From: Chryseolinea soli
Lineage (GTDB): Bacteria > Bacteroidota > Bacteroidia > Cytophagales > Cyclobacteriaceae
Direction of reading: 5' to 3'
DNA length: 64,000 nucleotides
NCBI RefSeq assembly: GCF_003589925.1
Contig: NZ_CP032382.1
Span: forward strand, 3,286,001-3,350,000
Shown here piece by piece: positions 43,933 through 52,541 of the stretch. The number at the start of each line of letters is the position of its first letter. The first letter of the stretch is position 1. The position numbers were made by a program, and so were the translations under genes. The notes under the pieces are model-generated. The model had not been told where the DNA came from, did not search any database, and saw nothing but the letters and a program-made list of their open reading frames with translations.

Positions 43933-44718
43933 TCATAATTTTTCGGCTACTGTTAATGACATTGAAAAGTGCTTATCTATTTTGCCTTGAAACTTATCAT
44001 GAATTAAGTTTTCTATTTCCTCGAAAAAAGCGTGTTGAACTTCTTTCGTCGCAGCAAGATGGTTGGAGAATGTGCCTAATAACTGCACGAAACTTTTCGC
44101 GCTATAGGTAATGACTACCGGAAAGCGTTTAAAATTTATTAATCGAAATAGCCTTTCATCAATAGCGTCAGCTTGGAGGTCTTTGCTTTTTGGCAATTCA
44201 GGTTTTCGATGTTTGTCCGTAAAATCATAGCGGTCGAAAATCGGTTGGGAGACCTTAAAAAAACGATCGCCACGTTCATCTGAAATATGATGGGTATGGA
44301 TAATTGCCAAATGTCCCTTAGGCTTTAGCACTTCATGGGTTTTTATAAATTTTAATGAGGGATCAATCCAGTGAAAAGAAGTTGCTGCAAAAACTAAATC
44401 AAAGGATGCTGCGGGCAGTGGTATTTCTTCAAAGGCGCCTTTTATTATCTGAATGTTTTCATAGTCGCGCAGCTCATATTTTGCTATTTCCGCCAAAGCT
44501 TCACCCAATTCGATTGCCGTAATGTCAAATCCTTTTTCTGCTAGCGGCTTTGTCGCTTGCCCTGTTCCTGGGCCGATTTCGAGAAGCTTTGCACCTCCGG
44601 ATATTTCTGTGGAGTCAATTAGGGCAGAAAACAAATCATCCGGGTAACGAGGTCTGGCTTCATGGTATAAAGAGGCCGCCTCATTAAAAGTATGTCTAAG
44701 GGAGTGATGGTCAGTCAT
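43933..44718 (-). CDS. SAM-dependent methyltransferase (class I)
   Basis: About 261 residues. SAM-binding motif I is LLEIGPGTGQATKPLA, motif II the acidic end ITAIELG, and motif IV FDLVFAATSFHWIDPS, the last typical of the UbiE/Trans-aconitate methyltransferase-like group (Methyltransf_11). The C-terminal half is variable (AKSFVQLLGTFSNHL), as in small-molecule methyltransferases. Start 44718 (MTDHHSLRHTFNEAASLYHE, cut to 20 residues); the further upstream start adds 15 residues outside the family pattern. The substrate is unknown and the gene is alone. Confidence 0.9.
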   Translation of the reverse strand: MTDHHSLRHTFNEAASLYHEARPRYPDDLFSALIDSTEISGGAKLLEIGPGTGQATKPLAEKGFDITAIELGEALAEIAKYELRDYENIQIIKGAFEEIPLPAASFDLVFAATSFHWIDPSLKFIKTHEVLKPKGHLAIIHTHHISDERGDRFFKVSQPIFDRYDFTDKHRKPELPKSKDLQADAIDERLFRLINFKRFPVVITYSAKSFVQLLGTFSNHLAATKEVQHAFFEEIENLIHDKFQGKIDKHFSMSLTVAEKL

Positions 44719-44887
44719 AAATTTCAGGAAGGTGGGAACCGGTCTAAAAATCCCATGTGGCAATTTAATACGATGAAATGAGAAAAGTCATAAATAAAAC
44801 TCCCTCCAACTAAGCTTCGGTGTGTGATGTAGCCCCAAGGTTACGGGTTAAAATGAGGTTATTGAAAACTTAAAGAAATTCAATGAT

Positions 44888-44917
44888 TTGCAGCTTAAAA
44901 CTATTTTATTAGTTTTA
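44888..44917 (+). promoter_or_regulatory. Bacteroidota-type promoter
   Basis: TTG at 44888-44890, exactly 19 bp, then TAGTTTTA at 44910-44917, one base from the TAnnTTTG consensus of the primary sigma factor of this phylum. Transcription would begin near 44925, giving a leader of about 67 bases to the ATG at 44992 or about 13 to the ATG at 44938. Confidence 0.6.
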
Positions 44918-44991
44918 TACCTAAATAATTAGTTATTATGACAGGCCGAACGACATTTTATCGATTTGGTAGAAACCAACATCTATTTAAT

Positions 44992-45810
44992 ATGACCAGA
45001 CTCAACTTGGTTTTCGTGGGCTGCCTGTTAATTTTCTTGCCAAAACCGCTATCGGGTCAAACCAAAAAAGTCCACGAAAATCCAATTACAATTGGACAGA
45101 TTATTACCCTGAAATCTGCGGTGCTAAAAGAAGAAAGGCAGATTTACGTATCCTTACCTGACGGCTACGATACGTTGACCTCCAACCTTCCTGTTATGTA
45201 TGTGTTAGATGCCGAATATCGGTTCGGGATTGCTCAAAGTATCCGATCCTATTTTAATATAACCACAAAAATTCCTCAGACAATTTTAATAGGTATCGCC
45301 AACCCCACAAAAGAAACACGTCAAAGAGATTATTTGCCAAAGGCCTATGGAGGTGAAGCGGAGAAATTTTCAGAATTCTTGTCCGAAGAGGTTTTTGAAT
45401 TTGTCCAACAAAAGTATAAAGCCAGTAAGAAAAGATATTTAGCCGGACACTCTCATGGAGGCGTCTTTGTGGTCTACACGCTGTTAAATAAGCCGGATTT
45501 TTTTGAAGGCTACATCGCTATAGATCCTAGTCTAAAATATATTTACAGTGAAGGCGACACACTACTGAATAGGGAGTTAAAGGATAAGAGACTGTATTTG
45601 GCTTCAAGTGATGTAGCCTATGGATATTTAGAAGATGTAGCGGCTGACATGCAGGCTGATTTTGCCGTCTTCAAAAACCGTTTATATCAAACTCGTGAAA
45701 AGAATAACCTGAGTTTTAAAATTGATCATATTGATGACGACCATGGCAATTCATACATTCACGGCTTCAGTAGAGGCCTGAGGTACATATTCAATTGGCG
45801 ATTCGAATAA
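44992..45810 (+). CDS. Secreted esterase, enterochelin-esterase/esterase D-like
   Basis: About 272 residues with a signal peptide (LNLVFVGCLLIFLPKPLSGQ). The domain starts with LKEERQIYVSLPDGYD and VMYVLDAEYRFG. It has LIGIANPTKETRQRDYLP (the conserved RxRDYxP of this family), nucleophile elbow LAGHSHGGVFVVY, and a C-terminal DDDHGNSYIHG for the His. These esterases (DUF3327-less Fes/IroE group and esterase D relatives) hydrolyse siderophore trilactones or acyl esters in the periplasm. No siderophore genes are nearby. I chose 44992 because it opens on the signal peptide; 44938 is an alternative that adds 18 residues. Confidence 0.87.
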   Translation: MTRLNLVFVGCLLIFLPKPLSGQTKKVHENPITIGQIITLKSAVLKEERQIYVSLPDGYDTLTSNLPVMYVLDAEYRFGIAQSIRSYFNITTKIPQTILIGIANPTKETRQRDYLPKAYGGEAEKFSEFLSEEVFEFVQQKYKASKKRYLAGHSHGGVFVVYTLLNKPDFFEGYIAIDPSLKYIYSEGDTLLNRELKDKRLYLASSDVAYGYLEDVAADMQADFAVFKNRLYQTREKNNLSFKIDHIDDDHGNSYIHGFSRGLRYIFNWRFE

Positions 45811-45911
45811 GAAATGGTAACGATTGTTTTCTATCTACCGTAGTTTGACAGTCGATTTACCGATATTTTCACACCCGCACTCTGGTTTTTATTTGTACCT
45901 TTGCGGCCGTT

Positions 45912-46367
45912 ATGAAAAGAATAATCGCAGCCCGAAAACTGTTAGCTGTAGAGAAAGGGGCAACTTTACAGGAATTGAAGGCCATTTACAGGAATTTTAT
46001 GAAGGAATGGCATCCGGACAAAATCCAGGATAGCCCTGCAGCCAAACAGGAAGCCGAAGAGCGAAGCGCAGCATTTATTGATGCCTACCATCTTCTGGTG
46101 AGTGTTGCCCCCGAAACACACGAGACGCAGCGCGACCAGTACGAGCAGACGATGAATACCTCACGTCTGATCGACTTCCAATATAAGGGCACAACGCTGC
46201 TCATCAACTTTGCTGACGGAAGCAGCTACGAATACTTTGGAATACCCAAAAGTGTGTACAACAACCTCATCAATTCAACCACGCCCGACCGTTTTGCGCG
46301 CAGGAATATTTACCACAGCTATGTTTATCGGAAGGCAAGCAAGGCGATGGAGGTTGCGGCGGTGTAA
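45912..46367 (+). CDS. J-domain protein with C-terminal KTSC domain
   Basis: 151 residues. Residues 3-65 are a J-domain with the HPD motif (KEWHPDKIQ) between helices II and III, so it should stimulate an Hsp70 ATPase. Residues about 83-148 form a KTSC domain (MNTSRLIDFQYKGTTLLINF, then SSYEYFGIPKSVYNNLINS and FARRNIY). KTSC is a small fold found alone or next to phage, nuclease and lysyl-tRNA synthetase-related proteins, of unknown function. The combination in one small protein is uncommon to my knowledge. The gene is alone, about 100 bp after the esterase gene. Confidence 0.85.
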   Translation: MKRIIAARKLLAVEKGATLQELKAIYRNFMKEWHPDKIQDSPAAKQEAEERSAAFIDAYHLLVSVAPETHETQRDQYEQTMNTSRLIDFQYKGTTLLINFADGSSYEYFGIPKSVYNNLINSTTPDRFARRNIYHSYVYRKASKAMEVAAV

Positions 46368-46796
46368 GCGTGAATGTAAAAAAGCCAGTAGCCTTTCGCC
46401 CTCGCTCTGACATTCACTCTGTTTTTTTCAAGACTATTTTCGAAGGCAAGTCGCTCGGTGCACGGTTTGAGTTGGAGTGTGAGCGCGAAGAAAAAAAGAG
46501 TGAACTTGTGTCATCCTCGCTTTCACACTCACCCTTATCAGAGACTTGAAGAACTTCAGCGAATTTGAAGGCCAAATAATTCAACATCATCCAAAATCCT
46601 TCACCACCTGTTGCATTTCCCAAAAGCCGACACCAGGTGACGAAGACGAATTTGTCGACATACCTCATGAGGACCAATGGATTTAAAAGAATATAAATCG
46701 ATCAGCCTCATGGTTCAAGAAAGCCACGACAAAAAAAGAGAAAGTGAAAATTAAACTTTCGTTACCCTGCTCAAAACAAACTGCTTACATTGCACA
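46368..46796. other. Intergenic region with an imperfect inverted repeat
   Basis: 429 bp without a credible gene. An inverted repeat pairs 46475-46488 with 46517-46530 (GAGTGTGAgcGCGA against the reverse complement GAGTGTGAaaGCGA, 12 of 14 matching). Related GTGAATGT/ACATTCAC words flank 46370-46425, giving a second nested pairing. An 87-codon leftward frame runs through this repeat but has a low-complexity Ser/Asn/Arg tail, so I treat it as non-coding. Confidence 0.4.
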
Positions 46797-47456
46797 ATGG
46801 GTTTTACAATTGCCAGTAACCGTATTGAAAGAGTCTTGACGATCGGCTTCCTGTTGGTTTCCATTTCGTTAACAGGTCAATCCTGGGAGCTTAAGAATGA
46901 AGAAGAAGGAATAAAGGTGTACACACGCACGGTCGAAAACTCAGACATAAAAGCCGTTAAAGTAGAATGCACGATTGAAGCCACACTTTCGCAGCTGACC
47001 GCCGTGTTACTTGATATTCCTGCCAGCAGCGAGTGGATCTATGCCACGAAATTCTGTCGAGTACAAGAAAACATTTCTTCTTCGGAATTAATCTATCATT
47101 CTGAAATTGATGTACCCTGGCCGGCTAGCAACCGCGATTTTATCGTGCGCGTGAAATTTGAACAGGACAGTATCACCAAAAAGCTGACGATAGACGGAGA
47201 AAATCTACCCCATTACCTAAAGGAGCAAGAAGATGTAGTGCGCATTATGCACACCGAGAGCAACTGGACTGTAACGCCAAGGAATAAATACCTCGATATT
47301 GTCTTTACACTTCACGTGCATCCGGGTGGTTCAATTCCGGCATGGCTTATTAACCTGTTTGCCACCCGCGGTCCACTGGAGACCTTTCGTAATTTAAGAA
47401 GGCAGGTAAACAAGCCGGAATATAAAGAGGCGAGCTTCTTGTTCCTGGTGGATTAG
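46797..47456 (+). CDS. Secreted START-domain protein
   Basis: 219 residues with a signal peptide (VLTIGFLLVSISLTGQ). The mature protein is one START domain of the SRPBCC fold: SWELKNEEEGIKVYTRTVE, LLDIPASSEWIYATKFC, YHSEIDVPWPASNRDFIVR (the conserved PWP..RD of bacterial START proteins) and the C-terminal helix RGPLETFRNLRRQVN. START domains bind lipid or sterol-like ligands in a deep pocket. With the signal peptide it would act in the periplasm. Convergent with the permease gene that follows. Confidence 0.9.
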   Translation: MGFTIASNRIERVLTIGFLLVSISLTGQSWELKNEEEGIKVYTRTVENSDIKAVKVECTIEATLSQLTAVLLDIPASSEWIYATKFCRVQENISSSELIYHSEIDVPWPASNRDFIVRVKFEQDSITKKLTIDGENLPHYLKEQEDVVRIMHTESNWTVTPRNKYLDIVFTLHVHPGGSIPAWLINLFATRGPLETFRNLRRQVNKPEYKEASFLFLVD

Positions 47457-47653
47457 TTCTATTGAACAGGGTAAGGCTGGCGGATGTTACGCACTTGCTG
47501 GCACGTGGATCATTGAGACAACTGTTTACGGCCCTTGTTTTCTTCGGACCGGTGACGCGGAGTTAGCGAAGCATTTTTAATGATGCTGGGGAGCAGGCGA
47601 AAGGGATCCGATTCTCCATATATTTCTTAAAAGATACTCCCGGACAAAAGTGG

Positions 47654-50158
47654 TCACTCCGTCCGGAGTGTTTCGACAGGATTTGTCGTAGCGGCCCGCA
47701 TACTGATCGCAACGATCGTCAAGGTTGAAATGATCAACAGCATCACCGGAGGGACCACAAATATGATCCATTCCAATCCAATGTGGAAGGCAAAGTTGTT
47801 GAGCCACGACTGAACACCCAACCAAACAACAGGAAGCGCAATCGAACAGGATCCGGCCAGCAGGTAGAGCGAATCTTTGCAGAAGAGCAAGAGGATCGAT
47901 GAAACAGGAGCACCCAATACTTTGCGGATCCCGATCTCACGAATACGTTGCGCAACATTGTAAATGCCGAGACCCAGCAATCCCAGGCAAGAGATGAAGA
48001 TGGCAACCACCGTTAACACCGTGAAGACGTGCTCGAACTTCTGCTCCACGTTGTATTGCTCATTGAAATACTCGTCCACAAAATAATATTCAAAGGGATT
48101 GCCCGGAAAAGCGGCTGCATAGTTCTTGCGGATCTTTTCAATTGTTCCAGGAAGATCAGTGGTCGTCAAGCGAATGGAAATGCTTGGCCATTGTTCGAAG
48201 TCGCCAAAGAAATAGAAAATGGGTTCATAGTTCTTGTGCAGCGACTGCTGGTGGTAGTTCTTGACAACGCCGGCAATCTCACCCGTAAATTCATCCCAAA
48301 GGCGAAAACGTACTTTCTGATGGATGGCTTCTTGTGGATCTTTGAAGCCCAGCTTTTTACTCAGTTCTTCGTTGATGATGATCTTATTCCGTTCAGGGTG
48401 GAAGGTTCTGTCATGTGGAAGGATCAAAGTCGGAATATCCGGATAGTTGGGAAACGAAAACCGGTCATCTTCTGAGAAATCAGCTCCGGCAATCAATGGT
48501 ATTTCAAAAGTCGAGAAAAACTGGTCGTCAATACTCATCTCGTAGGCGGCCACGTTTTCGCTTACAGGCGTTCCGAACGGCCGAATTTCGTTGACAAAGA
48601 GCATCATCCGGCCGGGCACGTCGAGCGACCTGCCCATCTTTATGATCTCGGGCAATTTCATCTGCTCATTCCGGAAATATTGAAAGCGCGTACCGCTCGT
48701 GGAGTCGACGGCGGAGGGGCCTTTGACCACCAGGACCTGCTCTTGAGTATACCCGAGATCCTGTGCCTGCATAAAACTGACCTGGCGGGAGATGGTGATG
48801 GTGCCGGCGATCAGGATCACAGACAAAACGTATTGAAAGCCGACGAGGCCCTTGCGCAGAAGGGCGCCGGTAGAAGACTTTACAAATTTTCCCTTCAGTA
48901 CCGACAAGGGTTTAAAGGACGACAACAGCAGCGCGGGATAAACGCCAACCACCAGGATCCCGGCAATCAGCACCATCACCGGAATGATCCAAAAAGAGAA
49001 TGTCGCCCATACTCCTGTGCCCGTAAGAATGGCTGAAATCGGAGAACCAGCCAGCCGTTCAAAGGCAGGGAGAAAGGCCGTCGTAAGCACTACGGTCAAC
49101 AGGACGGCGAGGCAATTGATGAGCGAGGCATCGAGGAGAAATTGTGTGACGAGTTGCTTTCGCGTAGCACCGGAAACCTTTCGCATGCCTACTTCCTTGG
49201 CGCGTTCCATCGCGCGCGCAGTGGATATGTTGATATAGTTGATCCAGGCGATCGCCAGGATCATCACGCCCAGCATCCCAATGAAATAGACGGTGCGCTC
49301 GTCTCCGTTGTCTTTCATTTCGCGGTCAAAGTGCGACTTCAGGTGGATTTCGGAAATGGGCTGCAAGTGGATGGCTGTTTTATATCCCAGTCCTGCTTCC
49401 CGGGTGCGGACATATTTGTCAAGCAGCGCGGGGAATTTTGCTTCAAGGGCAGCAACATCCGTCTGCGGTTTGACCTTTATGTAGGTTAGGAATTGCGTCC
49501 ACCCCCAGTCACTCACTCCAAAATCTTTGTGCGGATAGGAGGACAGTAACTCAAAATCCAGATGTGTATAAGGTGGCAAATCGGCCATTACGCCGGTGAC
49601 TTTGTAATCTTCATTATTCACACGAATAGATCTTCCCAACGCGGATTCATCGCCAAAATATTTCACGGCAGCCTTTTTGGTTAAGACCAGCGATCTCGGT
49701 TCTTCAAGACTGGTGGCCGGATCGCCCTCCAGCATTTTGAAACCAAACAACGGAATGAAGGTCGGATCGGCAAAATAGAGTTTGGTTTCGTTAAACTGGA
49801 TTGACTTGTGCTGATCTTCGTAGCTGACGACGGTGGCAGCAACCCAGGTAGTCGAAGGGTTGATGTGGGCGGAAATTTCTACTTCGGGATAATTTGCTTT
49901 TAAGGCCGACGCAAGCCCTGCATGGTTGGCGGCGTCGACATCGGGAATGCTGCTGCCATTGTAGTAGTACGACAACGGAACGCGATAGATCCGATCGCTG
50001 TCCGGGCTAAACCTGTCAAAACTTCGCTCGGATTGAACATAAAAGTAGATGAGCATCACGGCGGTCATTCCGATCGACAACCCGGAGATATTGATCAGTG
50101 AGAACACCTTGTGGCGGAGCACATTGCGCCAGGCGACCAGCAAGTAGGATATTAGCAT
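47654..50158 (-). CDS. FtsX/MacB-type ABC transporter permease
   Basis: 834 residues: N-terminus MLISYLLVAWRNVLRHKVFS, first span at about 20-42, periplasmic MacB-like domain, and first coupling block MERAKEVGMRKVSGATRKQL near 325. Central spans, a second periplasmic domain, and the second block QRIREIGIRKVLGAPVSSIL near 715 complete it, followed by two last spans and a final NPVETLRTE. No prefix domain and no regulator or ATPase nearby, unlike the permease at 34401-37046. It is the third protein of this family in the window; the one at 26728-29133 is the closer relative in layout. Confidence 0.93.
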   Translation of the reverse strand: MLISYLLVAWRNVLRHKVFSLINISGLSIGMTAVMLIYFYVQSERSFDRFSPDSDRIYRVPLSYYYNGSSIPDVDAANHAGLASALKANYPEVEISAHINPSTTWVAATVVSYEDQHKSIQFNETKLYFADPTFIPLFGFKMLEGDPATSLEEPRSLVLTKKAAVKYFGDESALGRSIRVNNEDYKVTGVMADLPPYTHLDFELLSSYPHKDFGVSDWGWTQFLTYIKVKPQTDVAALEAKFPALLDKYVRTREAGLGYKTAIHLQPISEIHLKSHFDREMKDNGDERTVYFIGMLGVMILAIAWINYINISTARAMERAKEVGMRKVSGATRKQLVTQFLLDASLINCLAVLLTVVLTTAFLPAFERLAGSPISAILTGTGVWATFSFWIIPVMVLIAGILVVGVYPALLLSSFKPLSVLKGKFVKSSTGALLRKGLVGFQYVLSVILIAGTITISRQVSFMQAQDLGYTQEQVLVVKGPSAVDSTSGTRFQYFRNEQMKLPEIIKMGRSLDVPGRMMLFVNEIRPFGTPVSENVAAYEMSIDDQFFSTFEIPLIAGADFSEDDRFSFPNYPDIPTLILPHDRTFHPERNKIIINEELSKKLGFKDPQEAIHQKVRFRLWDEFTGEIAGVVKNYHQQSLHKNYEPIFYFFGDFEQWPSISIRLTTTDLPGTIEKIRKNYAAAFPGNPFEYYFVDEYFNEQYNVEQKFEHVFTVLTVVAIFISCLGLLGLGIYNVAQRIREIGIRKVLGAPVSSILLLFCKDSLYLLAGSCSIALPVVWLGVQSWLNNFAFHIGLEWIIFVVPPVMLLIISTLTIVAISMRAATTNPVETLRTE

Positions 50159-50375
50159 AAGGTCAGGTTTGGCGAATGATATCCCAATTTCCTGCCAAAA
50201 ACGAAAACCACACCTCGCACTTTAATTTGGCAGCAGACCTGCAGTGCAAATGGTCGGATCTGGGACGAACAGCCCGTCTACGGGCACTTCACTTTATCCG
50301 TGAGCGCCAGATGTTCTTTGTACTTCCTAAATAAGTGAGCAATTCGGGAGCCCGCTTCAAAACTGGGTGCCTCGG

Positions 50376-50516
50376 TCACCAACCGACGTACTGAAACGTT
50401 CTTTGCGCGAAGGCAATTCCACAGTATAAGTTCACTATGATCAGAAGGAAGTACCACAAAGCCATGGCGATGTTGGCAAGGGTCTTCGGAAGAAAGGTCG
50501 TTAAGAATTTATACAT
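50376..50516 (-). CDS. DltX-like membrane microprotein
   Basis: 46 residues, too short for usual gene calling. It begins 2 bp after the stop of the MBOAT gene, so it is tightly coupled to it. Residues 1-13 are polar and basic (MYKFLTTFLPKT), residues 14-37 form one membrane span (LANIAMALWYFLLIIVNLYC), and the last residues RTFQYVGW face outward if the Lys-rich end stays inside. DltX of Gram-positive dlt operons is also about 45-50 residues, with one span and a conserved C-terminal FxYxxF motif whose Tyr is proposed to carry the acyl group across to the MBOAT product. FQYVGW matches the aromatic-x-Tyr-x-x-aromatic form. Function by analogy and position. Confidence 0.7.
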   Translation of the reverse strand: MYKFLTTFLPKTLANIAMALWYFLLIIVNLYCGIAFAQRTFQYVGW

Positions 50517-50518
50517 GA

Positions 50519-51616
50519 TCAGTTAATAAAGAACAAGGTTTTATAAACATTAAGCGCTTTTACGAATTCATAGTCGATGATCACACAACTCAGGCAGAAG
50601 TAATTGAATACAAAAACTCTTCCCAGGTTCTTGCTAACCAATGAAGTTGGCGTATCCTTAAAAAGGAACGCCAGATAGATTCCGAAAGCTTGCAACGATC
50701 CCCAGATCAAAAAAGGTAAGGTGATTTCGTGCCATAGCGCGATGATGATCATCGTGATAATAACCCCTAACATTGGTTTCCTGAAGTAAGAAGCAAGAGG
50801 AGTATAAATATAGTCGCGGCAAAATGAGGTAAGCGACATGTGATATTTTGACCAAAACTCCTGCATATTACTGGCCAGGAACGGAAAATTGAAGTTTTCC
50901 ATTACACGGAAACCAAGCAACAGTGAAATACCAATGGCGATGTCAGAGTAGCCAGCAAACTGGAAGTATGCTTTCAGTACTACGGTGATTGTCTCCAGGT
51001 ATACCTTGAGCCAATGTTTGCTTTCGTCTATGTTGGAAATGAGGGTAGAAAATTTTAAGCTGAGGATGTAGCTTCCGATAATCATGATCTTCGAAAAGCC
51101 ATATAAAATGCGCTGAAAGCCCAATGAGAAATATGCACTGTTTACTCGTCTTCTTTGCCAATCCCTTATGAACTCTGGATAACGATTGATTGGACCAATG
51201 ATCAGCACAGGTAGAAAAAAGTTATAAGCGAGGTAGAACAGCAGACTCTCATTTTGAATCCTGCCATGGTAGCTCTCAATTGTATAATGGATGTTTCGGA
51301 AAATGTAATAGGACATCCCAAGGGGGATTATCCAATGGTCATGAATGGTAAATAGAATTTTGGCTGACACAATAAGCAACACCAAAATCCCCAAGCTGAT
51401 CACAATCTTTATAGACTGTCGCAAAACCGCTTTGTGCAATAAATAGTAATTGCCGAACGTGATCGTGCCAAGAATGGCAAAAGATAAAGGTGATTGATAC
51501 GCGATGAAAAGTGCAGTGATAATGATCTGGGAAAGCAATACATATTTTTTTGGCAACGTCCATGCCAATAGGATCATGGGCATTGCGAACAATATGACTT
51601 CAATGAGTAGCCTCAT
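50519..51616 (-). CDS. MBOAT-family acyltransferase, DltB-like
   Basis: About 365 residues and around ten spans. MBOAT hallmarks: LGMSYYIFRNIHYTIESY (about 99-116), AYFQFAGYSDIAIGISLLLG (about 216-235), EFWSKYHMSLTSFCRDYIYT (about 253-272), and the catalytic His296 in ALWHEITLPFLIWG. The layout fits the DltB/AlgI branch, which moves acyl groups across or at the outer face of the inner membrane to an extracytoplasmic polymer. Start 51616 (MRLLIEVILF), overlapping the end of the SGNH gene by 17 bp; a longer frame to 51670 is less likely. It is the third gene of the Dlt-like cassette. Confidence 0.92.
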   Translation of the reverse strand: MRLLIEVILFAMPMILLAWTLPKKYVLLSQIIITALFIAYQSPLSFAILGTITFGNYYLLHKAVLRQSIKIVISLGILVLLIVSAKILFTIHDHWIIPLGMSYYIFRNIHYTIESYHGRIQNESLLFYLAYNFFLPVLIIGPINRYPEFIRDWQRRRVNSAYFSLGFQRILYGFSKIMIIGSYILSLKFSTLISNIDESKHWLKVYLETITVVLKAYFQFAGYSDIAIGISLLLGFRVMENFNFPFLASNMQEFWSKYHMSLTSFCRDYIYTPLASYFRKPMLGVIITMIIIALWHEITLPFLIWGSLQAFGIYLAFLFKDTPTSLVSKNLGRVFVFNYFCLSCVIIDYEFVKALNVYKTLFFIN

Positions 51617-52541
51617 AACATTTTTTTGACGCAATTTCAGACACGAACCATTTTTGATATTGCATTCCACCCTTTGAGTTCAAGTGAGCGCCGTCGGTGA
51701 AAAATGAATTATCCATAACGTAGGGGAAGCGCCAATAATCAACATGATATTGAGTTTTATAGACTGTCAAGAGCTTGTTGAGCTCAGACGCTGTTTGTTG
51801 ATCCATGAAATTATGGGGAAACAATTTATTCAAGGGTATGTCCAGGAGAACCACTCTTGTGTTGTTTTTCGCTAACGCATCGAATGCGGTGTTGATGACA
51901 TTGTTTTGCCACATTTTTCTAACCGAAGACTTTGAATGAAGGAGTTTTTTGAACATCACACTGTCAAACTCGTGCGTGTAGTAGATATCATCGGGTTGTG
52001 GTTTTCCGTCGAAGGTATACCACTTGACGTAGTAATTATCATGTGCGGGCTCCCCAATTGCATTCCGAATAATATTCCGGACGTTCAGTAGGGCCATATT
52101 GATGGGGTCAGGCGTCAGGGCGGTCGTATCGCCATGAGTCAGATTGAAACTGAAATTTTCAACGAACAAATAATTGGGGGGATATTTGACGATATAGTCA
52201 AAAAAGTCAATGTCTTGAGCAACCGTGGGGGTAAGATAATTCAACGCCACACGAAGCACTTTCGCTTTTCTGTTTGTTAGCTTGTAAATACTGTCTTCAA
52301 GCGCGCGAGGATCCACCAGAGCGTGTTCGGTCAAAGAAGAGCCAAAGATGACGATCGATAACGCGGATGTATCGCGGGTATTTTCAATTAGTGCGCTTTC
52401 GAGATTCTTATTCGAGAGCGCTACCGTTTTGGCATAAGGTCCGTTATTCGAATAACTGTAATAAAGAAATGAAAGTACAATAGCAAGACTTGCAAGGATA
52501 GGGAAGACCCATGTTCGTAACGGAGGTGCATCGTCAGTCAT
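51600..52541 (-). CDS. DltD-like SGNH-fold protein, membrane anchored
   Basis: 313 residues. One N-terminal span (about 10-28) places the rest in the periplasm. The SGNH-type blocks are VIFGSSLTEHAL with Ser68 as likely nucleophile, and FTDGAHLNSKGG with Asp283 and His286 at the far end, the usual DxxH. DltD has the same plan (span, GSS block, late D-H) and helps move the D-alanyl group onto teichoic acid. The gene starts directly after the stop of the adenylation gene (TAGATG) and overlaps the MBOAT gene, so all three are co-translated. The acceptor polymer here cannot be teichoic acid in a Gram-negative. Confidence 0.82.
   Translation of the reverse strand: MTDDAPPLRTWVFPILASLAIVLSFLYYSYSNNGPYAKTVALSNKNLESALIENTRDTSALSIVIFGSSLTEHALVDPRALEDSIYKLTNRKAKVLRVALNYLTPTVAQDIDFFDYIVKYPPNYLFVENFSFNLTHGDTTALTPDPINMALLNVRNIIRNAIGEPAHDNYYVKWYTFDGKPQPDDIYYTHEFDSVMFKKLLHSKSSVRKMWQNNVINTAFDALAKNNTRVVLLDIPLNKLFPHNFMDQQTASELNKLLTVYKTQYHVDYWRFPYVMDNSFFTDGAHLNSKGGMQYQKWFVSEIASKKCYEATH

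Noticed and set aside
46414..46677. 87-codon leftward open frame
   Set aside because: Runs through an inverted repeat and encodes a low-complexity Ser/Asn/Arg tail; no family likeness.
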